This document shows positions 55,411 to 64,000 of a DNA stretch of 64,000 bases, piece after piece. Source of the DNA: Rosa chinensis (lineage: Eukaryota > Streptophyta > Magnoliopsida > Rosales > Rosaceae); the NCBI RefSeq assembly GCF_002994745.2, contig NC_037093.1, positions 15,697,555 to 15,761,554 on the forward strand, given 5' to 3'. The translations under genes were made by a program, and so were the position numbers. Numbering within the stretch: the first letter of the stretch is position 1; the number at the start of each line of letters is the position of its first letter. The notes beneath the pieces are model-generated. The model had not been told where the DNA came from. It ran no database searches and saw nothing but the letters and a program-made list of their open reading frames with translations.

Positions 55411-56102
55411 TATATCCAATAAAAAGCTCATTGGGGTAATAAAATATTTATTAGGAAACGATAAAAAGTTTATTGGTTGGTAATAAGTTTATTAGGGGGT
55501 AATAAAACAGGATGTCGGACTCTGGTTATCGATCCGGAAGTTTGCAAAGAGGTCGCTAGAGACTTTTATGCCTCAATAATAAAGAGTTTATTGAGAGGCA
55601 ATAAAGTTTATTGGGGGGCCAATAGAAAGTTTATTGGGTATTATTCAAGGGCAACAAAACCCGACACCGGACTCCGGTCACCGAATTCACATAGCCGGCG
55701 ATCGGTCACCCGATCCGGCCATTGGTGATCGGATTTCGGTGGCCGGTGAATGGATTCTGGCAATCGGTCACCAAATTTCGGTGATTGATGATCAGTTTCC
55801 GGCGGCCAGTCACGAGATTTTGGTGGTCGGATTCCGGGGCCGGTCACTGGATTTTGGCGATTGGTCAAGGATTCTGGCGATTGGTAAACGGATTCCGACA
55901 GCCAGTGATCGGAGTCCCGTGAAGTCTCTCTCTAAGTCACAAAATGAGAGGGGGCCAAAACTGTCCCAAAAATAAACAAAAAATAACTTAATTGGGTATT
56001 ATAGCAAAAATATGTAATTTATTGGGTAAGTGGACAATATTATAAAATGTTTGGGTAAATGGAGTTAGTGTAGCTTAAATTTGGGTAAATTGACACTTTC
56101 CC
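55411..56102. mobile_element. Truncated relative of the intronic MULE-like element
   Basis: It shares with 44287-45638 the GGCAATAAAGTTTATTGG-like short repeats, the array of CCGGTCACCG words, CCCAAAAATAAACAAAAA, TTAATTGGGTATTA and a final inverted-repeat-like end (GGGTAAATTGACACTTTCCC). The left end is missing: the element begins directly at the 21-base copia LTR remnant. No target duplication is found. Confidence 0.7.
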
Positions 56103-56255
56103 AAAATAGGATTTAGGATCACAAGCCGTATCAGATGCATATACTTGTAATACCATTTGCTTCCTGTTGTTTTAGAACTTTCTTATGGTTACAGTGATAC
56201 AAGAAAGAAAGTTCACTCTATTGTGGCTCTGCTTGTTTCTATCAAAAGCTCACAA

Positions 56256-56256
<1 letters not shown>

Positions 56257-56316
<60 letters not shown>
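56257..56316. repeat. (TA)n microsatellite
   Basis: About 30 TA units directly left of a foldback MITE. The length is probably variable. Confidence 0.95.
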
Positions 56317-56317
<1 letters not shown>

Positions 56318-56320
<3 letters not shown>

Positions 56321-56494
56321 TTGCTCATCTAAGGGATAGTTTTGAAGAGACTATGAGGGACAAATGAATCTAACGGCTAAAAATAAATGCACAGTTTTAA
56401 GTTATTATAATTTCTGCTTTTATATTTAATGCATGTAGTTGAGATGTATTTGTCCCTCACAATCCCTTAAAACTGTCCCTTAGGTGAGCAAATC
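56318..56494. mobile_element. Small MITE with 45-bp inverted repeats inside a microsatellite
   Basis: The left end GGTTTGCTCATCTAAGGGAT and the complement of the right end GATTTGCTCACCTAAGGGAC match. The pairing continues through AGTTTT and TGAGGGACAAAT, about 48 bases in all. The core is AT-rich with no coding. (TA)n lies on the left and (TG)n-TATATA on the right, so it appears to sit in a dinucleotide tract. Confidence 0.75.
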
Positions 56495-57560
56495 TGTGTG
56501 TGTGTGTGTGTATATATCAAGTATTATTATTGTCATAGACCCTACCAATGTTCCTGTCTTTCAAAATATCCCACCTCCAAAACTTCAAAATATCCTTTTT
56601 CGGAAAAAAATGAATCCCTTCAAAATATCCCCGTCTAATTTCAGAAGCATTTCAGTTAAATTGTTTAAGATTTTGGGCCTTTTTTTTTTTTGGTTAAGCT
56701 AGAATAAGGAAAAGCACAAGAAAGAGAGGCCTCTAGGGGTAGAGGGGAGACCAAAATCAAAACCTCTCATGTGAAAACAGATTGGTAAATGGCCAAATGG
56801 AAGCCAATGCTAAGAAGGAAATCAAAGTTTACACAATCTATGCTGCAAAAGTCTACGCATGCATAAATTCAAGATTCAGCTTCAAAGATGAATCATAATT
56901 GTAATACAATCCGATGAGTTGACTTGAAAAAAGAATTTATTTGCAAAAGCGTGCATCGCTTAAAGATTTGCAATCTATTTGCTCTATACATAGCGCAATA
57001 AGAAATGATCGCCATTAGAGAACAATCGGCCAAAGATGAAGCCAATAAGATTGGCAATGCAACAAATTGAACAAACAATCGGATCCTAACAATATTTAGG
57101 GGCTTTGACACAAAACCAAAAACAAAAAACAAAAAAGTGTGCAGAAGAAAAATCTCCCAACATAAATCTGAAATGTCAATAAAATCTTATGGACAAGAAG
57201 TTTTGATGAAAGAGTTGATCGGAAGTTCTACAAAAAATATCTTGTATAAAAGTCTGATATTTTTTTCTTAAATGATGGGGACTTTCGTTCATATCAAAAT
57301 TAATTTTGTATGCTACAATTCTAGATACATTATTTGCAGTTTTGGACCACACCCACTCTCTGATCCATTTCTCATTTCTCAGCATCTTATTGGTCTTTGC
57401 TCAACTTACTATATTTGAAAATGAATTTGATCGGTTAAATATTTTAGATGAGAATGTTTTCGGTATATTCATGTTTCTCATATAAATTATTTTCTGAATA
57501 ATATTTTATTTTAAAAAGATACCGTCTCCAAAGGACATGGTAACTAAAACCAATTTCCAA
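56495..57560. other. Non-coding region, nothing recognised
   Basis: A short (TG)n tract lies at the left edge. The rest is AT-rich with no supported frame or repeat. Confidence 0.4.
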
Positions 57561-57569
57561 TTAAATAAA
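57561..57569. repeat. 9-bp target duplication TTAAATAAA, left
   Basis: Identical to 57755-57763 on the other side of the foldback element. Confidence 0.85.
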
Positions 57570-57754
57570 GGAAAATGCTTCAGTACATTAATGTACCGAT
57601 ACATCAAGTAGACTAGGTTAATACAGAGATAGACTAGCTCGGTATAAGGGTAGACTAACTCCATTCATGTCTACCCACGTACTGAGCTAGTCTACCTCTG
57701 TATTGAACTAGTCTACTTGATGTATCAGTACATTAATGTACTGTAGATGATCCC
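57570..57754. mobile_element. 185-bp foldback MITE of MULE type
   Basis: Nearly the whole element is an inverted repeat. The left arm carries CAGTACATTAATGTAC, GATACATCAAGTAGACTAG and ATACAGAGATAGACTAGCTC. The complement of the right arm repeats these with few changes. Flanking 9-bp duplications TTAAATAAA point to a Mutator-like transposase acting in trans. The ends read GGAAAATGCTTCAG and GGGATCATCTACAG. Confidence 0.87.
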
Positions 57755-57763
57755 TTAAATAAA
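57755..57763. repeat. 9-bp target duplication TTAAATAAA, right
   Basis: Identical to 57561-57569. Confidence 0.85.
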
Positions 57764-58593
57764 TAGTCCTCTTGGTAAAGTATATGACAATTTGGTGACT
57801 AAATCCCCAAAATGGTAAGGGTAATCACATGTGAGTTGTGTTCACATGCCCAGGTTATTATATGGAGTAATTATTCTCTCATTTCAGATTATCACGTGAC
57901 AGTGTCATGTACTAATCCGGATCAATAAAACTGATTTATTTACATGCAGACTATTGCAAGGGTGAAAAAAAAATTATGTTAAATGACTAATCAACATCTT
58001 TCATTTTATGTGTGGACCAATAATATTAACTCGTACCACATAATAGATGGTGATGGTGAGGGTGATACAGGATTATACAATAATCTTCCTACCAAATGAC
58101 CAAGAATTTTGTGATGATGAGTGAATCCCACATGCTTTACATCCATGTATTATAGAAAATTCCACTTTGCCCAAAAAAAACCTTTACAATTTATGTTTAG
58201 CAATAATTGAAACCATTGAACAGCAGCAGTAAGGCCAAGTCGTCCACAGTTTGTCCACAATCTAACAAAACAAAGCCAGTCCCCACACGTAAATCAATGA
58301 CTCGAATATCCCAATTAAATTCATATGCTGTGTGCTACGACCCGCAGATCCAAGAGGCTTCCTATGCGACACACTGATTTTGTTGTATCCTCCTTTAAAC
58401 CACATATGCAGCAGTTGCCGCTGCTGAAAGCAAAACCACCAGCTAGCTAGCAAGAAAAGAAAGCCTCATCATCCCCATCTCTATAAGAACCCATTTGCCT
58501 CTTAACTTGCTTTTCCTCATTAAGCGCTTAAGAGTAAAAGAGAAAGTTACATACCCCGAGAAAGATTCAAAGAGATCAGTATTCTGAGTTATA
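57764..58593. other. Intergenic region and promoter of small gene copy 2
   Basis: No gene is seen. CTATAAGA at about 58481-58488 lies 105 bases before the next ATG and is a reasonable TATA box. AGCTAGCTAGCAAG lies just before it. Confidence 0.4.
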
Positions 58594-58866
58594 ATGTCTG
58601 CGGTGGTGGAGGTATGGGTGAGCGAGCTGGGGAAGCTGAAGGAGAAGGTTGGGGCCAAGAAGCGGTTTCTGTGGTCATCGAAGAAGGTGAAACATGCTGA
58701 AGGAGGAGATGAGGGTGAGGTTGATCAGCAACAACAACCAGCTGTAGCTGCTGCAGCTCATGAAGGTGCGGTGATGGAGACTACGGTTAGAAAAGAGAGG
58801 AGGAACTCTTCTACGCTTTCTGAGGCCACTGTTTGTATGCTCATGGACCGTTTTGTTCCTTGGTGA
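58594..58866 (+). CDS. Small conserved plant protein, copy 2 (unknown function)
   Basis: A 90-residue intronless frame, paralogous to 41540-41785. It starts MSAVVEVWVSELGKLKEKVG and ends SSTLSEATVCMLMDRFVPW. The middle is charged and has a QQQQ and alanine run (VDQQQQPAVAAAAH). Basic residues cluster near 20-35 (KKRFLWSSKKVKH). No signal peptide or membrane segment is seen. The two copies are alike only at both ends, so they have diverged for a long time. Function unknown. Confidence 0.75.
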   Translation: MSAVVEVWVSELGKLKEKVGAKKRFLWSSKKVKHAEGGDEGEVDQQQQPAVAAAAHEGAVMETTVRKERRNSSTLSEATVCMLMDRFVPW

Positions 58867-59947
58867 TATTGGGCTATTGTGTGTTGTATCTAGTTAATCT
58901 AGTCTACAATATGTACATTTTCTATGATGTTATTTTAGTTTTATGAATCATCAATGTCACTTCTCTGGTTCTGAAATTTAGTAGTCGAATTGTTTTAGTA
59001 GTATCAAAATAAAGTTCGGTGAAATGGATCGATGCACAAAATTCATAGTGGCCATACCTGCAAACTTTTGTCCATATCAAAAAACGTATCCTCACCTCGA
59101 AAACTAGAACATATCATATGTCCATGAATGGTTGAAAGAAGAAGAGGAAGAGGCTCTTAATTGGGTAGTCATTTTTGCGAAGTAATGAGGGGTAACAAAT
59201 TTAGTTATTATATATGATCACTGGCCAAAAGAAAGACTTGGATGTTATTCCTCACCAGGCCTCACCATGATGATGGGAATCTACGAAGAAAGTCCCTGCA
59301 ATGTTCAGTGTGAATCTATATTCTGTAGTCTAAAATTTTGGGAATAATAAAGATCAAACAACACAAAGGTCAACAAATGGGGGCAAATAACAAGTTAACA
59401 AGTTCCTTGGAGCTGTTTCTGCAACTGGAAAGATGCTCACGAATCATACCTCTTTCGATCGCTTTTCCCATTTCTTTTTCTTGTTCTTTCTCGTTTGGGA
59501 TTTGGCTGGATGTGCTAAAGATAATGATTAATCAACCATAACTCGTTAGCACAGTGAGACGTGAACAACAGCGTATCTACAGTGGAAGTGGGCCTAAAAC
59601 CAAAAAGTCGAAGTAATCTAACATTAGTACTGCAAATGTGTTCATCTCTGGGATCTGCAAAACAGTCGGAATTACTTTTCACGTTCCATTTTCTCTGCAT
59701 GACGCACAAAGTTTAACTTCATATGTACTCTTTCAGATCAGCCCTTTTGAAACAGTGCGATGCAAATGATTTCTTGTGTTAAATCTATCAGCATCCACAT
59801 AACTTCAGGGTAGTAAAGTTGAAAATAGAAAAGAATCTGGCCTCTATATTCTTCTTATATATCTGTATACATTTATGCATATAAACAATTTGCACAACAG
59901 TAATTAACGCAAGGCCTCACTTAGAAGCCACATTTTTGCTCAGACAT
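58867..59947. other. Intergenic region between two converging genes
   Basis: This holds the presumed 3' UTRs of the small gene (plus) and the XLG gene (minus). No further feature is supported. Confidence 0.45.
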
Positions 59948-62900
59948 TTAAACTGTAGAACTGGCTTCAATGCTAGCCGAAGAGAACTCATTAATTAATC
60001 TGGGTACCTCTTCCTCACATCTTAGAATCTCACTAGCATATCTGAGAGCCTCATCCACAGTATCAGGTTCTAATGCAGTAACTAGGGAAACAAACAACTT
60101 TCTATCTGTTTGAGTATGAAATAGTCTTTTGAACTTCATTGCAATATACTGAAAGGCTCGGTGAGCCAATGTAGGGTTATTACTGTTATTATTACTACTG
60201 TTGGGATTATGACTGGTTGCTGGATTGAAGTCATTAAACCATTCGCATCGAGTGAGAGGGACTTGGTCAATCTTTTCTTCAAGCAGATCAAACTTGTTAA
60301 GTATCAGAAGGAAGTGTTTCTGATCAAAAGCTGGATGAGTTGCAATGCTTTCAAACAGCTGCTTGCTTGCCATCATCTTGTTTATGGATACCCCACTAGC
60401 ATCTTCACAAAACTCATCGTAGTCTGTCAAAGCAACACAAAATATAACCATATCAACATCTTCAAACATCTCTAGCAACTTGCAGCTTCCTCCAAGGCTA
60501 TGCACTCTAATGAGTTGATACCTGTGATGAATAAGTGTACCAAAAATGTCAAAGCATATTTTGATACCCTTCCAAAGGATTCCAAGTAATATTACAGAAG
60601 AGAAAAAGGTGGATGTCCACGCAGATGCATGAGAAAGATCCCTTTCTATTGCTAAGGAAGCTTCAATACCCAAGAAGAACGCCTCAATATTGTTTTTTTT
60701 TTCTCGGATAAAACTAAGGACTGGACAATACGAGGACAGTCCGAGACTTTAAATTAAGACTGTATCTTGGTACACGAAATTTGAAATTGATATCTCCTGG
60801 ACTTTCAATTAACTTACTGATCAATTAGCATTAACAAAATTATCTTTCCTTTTCTGTGATTTCCTTTTAGTGTGGTAAAGCATATCATTCACTCTTTCAC
60901 CAACTACTCTGCAAGTATTTTAGAAGTTTCATCCTTGGCCATGTGTATCATTCATTCTTTTACTAACTATTTTGCAAGTACTTTAGGCGTTTTCATCGTT
61001 AGATATGTAGTCTAGATGCGTAATCCCGGAATTCATATATCTAGTGCATAGCAATTTCTATCCATTAGGCAAAGCAAGTCAGCAGTAATTTCATTAGCAA
61101 CATTGACCAAGAGGTTTACCCACTCAATGAACAAAAATAGTTTGCTCAAACATGTATTATAATGCATGAATCACAACACTAACCTTTGCAAAGGATTATG
61201 CTGATAGAAAGTGTCCAGATTGCTACGTTCAGATGATCTAGTCAATGAAAATTCCATGGTATTAAGGCTGTTGGACGAGGTAATTCCCTCTGCGTACAAG
61301 ATGTCCATGTCTGAGGGCTCATAATCAATCCTTGAAATTTCTACAGCCTGTCAGAACCGTAGTTAATTCAGTACAAAGAATATTGTATAACGATCACAAG
61401 TTATCCACATTCCGTTTCCATATATAATGAATGAATATTTTACTATTCTTGGTTCTGGAATGTGGGAGAATATTACCTGGAATCAGAAACGAAATGAAAC
61501 ACATTCCCATTAAACTGTTTATTAATTGTTAGGAATGAATCTAAAGTAGTTTGATTACAGGATATTCTGGTGAAATATATAAATCATATCTTCCTAAGAT
61601 GTTGGTGTGGTCTGGAATTAATTCAATAAAAATAAAAGTCAGTGTAGCTTTGGTATAATTATGAGCTTCTGGTGCATCAAATAATTGGAAAGTTTGATGC
61701 TTAAAGGTCAAAGAGATTAAAAAGGACACAAAAGGAAAAATTAGAGCACAGGCAGATTAGAATGTGAACTGGCTAAAGCTAGAGGAATCACAGAGCATGA
61801 TCTCACCCGATTAAGAAAATATGTAGCTTGTCTGGGTAGCATTTCTAATTCATTCCTCCGGTTGTATGTGGCTTGAATAGCTGGATCATTCCACAACTCC
61901 TCAACAAACGGTGCATATTCACGAGTAGCCGCAGGAAATATGGCTTCCAAAGTACCTGATATCATATTCTTTAGTAGCCAATCTGCAAAAGATTTCAGTC
62001 TTGGGCCAATGGTATACGTTGTTTTACTGTCCAGCTGGCTTGTAATTACTGTTGTCAACCAAACAATTTCAGACACGACTATTTAGTGAAAATACTGATG
62101 GCAATAAAATTATACACATGGTAACAATCTTAAAGCTGTTTAATTTCTTATTTGTAAGCCAAGCTCCCAAAAGAGAAATGTAATAATGATCAAATAATGA
62201 AAACAAACATCAACTTTACAGGAAATCAATTTGAAACCCACAAGAATCACTAGGTATCAAAAGGAGCAAGATATGTTATTCCAATACAAAATGGTATATA
62301 TTGAGCCTTTATAAAAATCTGGAAAACCATCAATTGAACAGTACTAGCCAAAATAACAATAACAAGAAAAACTTGGTATTAGTTTCAAAAAAGAAAAACT
62401 TGCTATTCACAAAGCTAGGGAATCAGTTGACCCTACAAATTCACATTATCCCTAAATTCACTTCTGATTCTTATTGCATTTCTTCAATTGGTCAGGCCTC
62501 GTAATCCTCTATTTTTCAACAGGGAAACAATTATCTAAAAGGATACTTCATATTACTGGAAACAGAGAAAGAAAGAAAAAACTAGAAAACGAATATCAAA
62601 ACAAAACAGAAATAATTTGTTTTCAACTAGTATAATGGAGAGAAAGTATGAGACAGATTACTGTGAAACTATGGAGTCGAAGGGTTTAGGAGATCATTGG
62701 TCACAGTAAATTGGATGTACAGATTCACAAAGGGTTTAGTAAGAAGTAAGAACTATGAAAATGTGTCCAGTATAAAAAGTGGAAAACTACCGAAAAATCA
62801 GACAGCATCATATTCACCATCTACCAGAACCAAATTTGAATTTTAGACTTGATTGCTCATTTGTACCTATCCTGGTCACTGGTCAACGTTTATTTTAAAC

Positions 62901-63270
62901 TTTTGTAAAGATGGATATATAAATGCTAGTTTTTTTTTTTTTTTCATTTACCAACAAAATTAAATTTAATTCGATCTTAGAAAGAAATGAGAGTATTAAG
63001 GCATATTTAGTGCATGCAATGGTATCCCTATTCCATAATACTATCATTATTGATTGACGGGTAAAATGACAGATAATGTGAACTTATTGTACCTGAAGGA
63101 CCAGGTTCATCTTGAAGCTCTCCTTTTCTGTTTTCAACCAAACTTTCTTCTTCAAACCATTCACGCCCCTCCAGCAGTATACCAAGATAACTGTACAATC
63201 TGCTTTGGATCATGAACTTAATATTTTGGCGCTCATCTTCAGAAAAAGGAACATCATACAAAAGCTTTGC
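59948..63270 (-). CDS. XLG2: Extra-large G protein alpha subunit (XLG2-like), C-terminal part
   Basis: Four minus-strand exons are visible, in protein order 63093-63270, 61807-62048, 61184-61347 and 59948-60521. Their phases agree and give 385 residues and the stop. The first part belongs to the helical domain ([40 protein letters not shown]). The G domain follows with [34 protein letters not shown] and the guanine-binding [13 protein letters not shown] (NKxD-type). The C-terminus [11 protein letters not shown] is more like XLG2 than XLG1 or XLG3, from memory of the family. XLG proteins replace the canonical G-alpha with G-beta-gamma and, for XLG2, act in FLS2-BIK1 immune signalling at the plasma membrane and nucleus. 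The N-terminal cysteine-rich half and the P-loop lie beyond the right edge. Confidence 0.92.
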
Positions 63271-64000
63271 CTACAATAAGCAGGTACTTTGGGTTAAAAG
63301 AGTTCCCGCAACTAATTAAAAATATATAATTTATTGGATTACAAGTAGCACTGTTTTACGTTGAACATTACATGACCACTGAGGGTAGTACCATATTATG
63401 AGTATCACACTTTTCTTTCCAATAGTTTGTAGATTGAAATAGAAAAGCGAAAAGTAGAGAAGAGTTTGTATCTATTACAAAAGGCCTCAGACTGCTTTGT
63501 AAAAGAAAAATAATCTGCTCTCTCTATATCCCTCCGGTAAAAGAAGAACGAATTCATGTTTAGTGTAGTTCTTTGTTCCTCTTATATGCATGCATATAGA
63601 TAAAAAGTTAGTTTGTGGTATTGTTTGACTTGGTTATCTATGTGCAAGTTTTCACTTGATGGTTACTAAAAAAGTTCTGAGCAAATGCTGACTGCTACTG
63701 ATACGATGGATTGAGAGAACTACATTTATATTACATAGTACTGCAAAAGAAAAAAGCATGCATACTACATACATACTACATTGATACATCTACATATAAG
63801 CATGTGTGTGTGTTCTTCAACTTCTTACAAGTACATAGATACTGACCATCAATTAGCAACATGTTTCGTGAACACATATAAAGCAATGCCAATACTAGTT
63901 TGTAATCAACTTCCAGAGTTGATTTTCTCTCATCTAAGCTTTTCCACCACAAATAAATGTGTCAATCAAGCTATGCAACAGGAAAAACACCAATTAAGAT
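63271..64000. other. XLG intron, window edge
   Basis: AT-rich sequence upstream of the first visible XLG exon, on the minus strand. No further exon is identified before the edge. Confidence 0.5.

Noticed and set aside
57570..57754. Hairpin considered as a microRNA gene
   Set aside because: The 9-bp target duplications and full-length inverted repeat show a MITE. No separate precursor features are seen.
1..64000. tRNA, rRNA and CRISPR features
   Set aside because: No cloverleaf with A/B boxes, rRNA core or spaced direct-repeat array was noticed by eye. A tRNAscan run would be decisive for tRNAs.

Overview
The window is nuclear DNA of a eudicot plant. It holds intron-rich genes, LTR retrotransposons, MULE-type DNA elements, a TIR-NBS-LRR gene and a complete SMG1 kinase gene, which Arabidopsis thaliana lacks. 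The wording of the SMG1, PPR and TNL proteins reminds me most of Rosaceae. That is an impression from memory, not a database result.

Layout. (1) 0.8-16.6 kb: a minus-strand PPR gene, now a pseudogene with frameshifts and a premature stop. It is split by a nearly complete 13.9-kb Ty3/gypsy element of Tat type (1145-15010). The element has two LTRs, a 5-bp target duplication GTAAC, PBS, PPT, and decayed gag, protease, RT, RNase H, second RNase H and integrase on the minus strand. On the opposite strand, between integrase and the 3' LTR, it carries an intron-containing plant-mobile-domain (PMD) gene with a coiled-coil tail. (2) 18.4-19.6 kb: a relic of an M1 aminopeptidase gene, then an intact DPH3 gene (minus). 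(3) 21.7-22.7 kb: a LINE 3' remnant that ends just upstream of SMG1. (4) 22.96-39.76 kb: SMG1, 15 exons, whose junction phases give one unbroken 3785-residue frame. (5) 41.5-47.4 kb: a small conserved plant protein, then a four-exon TNL immune receptor. TNL intron 2 holds a 1352-bp MULE-like insertion with a perfect 9-bp target duplication. (6) 48.1-49.8 kb: at least two degenerate copies of the SMG1 last exons plus 3' UTR. (7) 51.1-56.1 kb: a decayed Ty1/copia element whose 5' LTR is cut to about 21 bp and joined to a truncated relative of the intronic MULE. (8) 56.3-57.8 kb: two foldback MITEs. (9) 58.6 kb: a second copy of the small conserved protein. (10) 59.9-64 kb: the C-terminal four exons of an extra-large G protein (XLG2-like, minus) that runs off the right edge.

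How it fits together. SMG1 acts in nonsense-mediated mRNA decay, DPH3 in diphthamide and tRNA wobble-uridine modification, and the TNL and XLG2-like proteins in immunity. SMG1 tail, small gene, TNL, SMG1-tail relics and second small gene lie in that order on one strand. This suggests an old local duplication of an 'SMG1 3' end plus small gene' block, with the TNL and later transposons between the copies. The most unusual item is the antisense, spliced PMD gene carried by the Tat retrotransposon.
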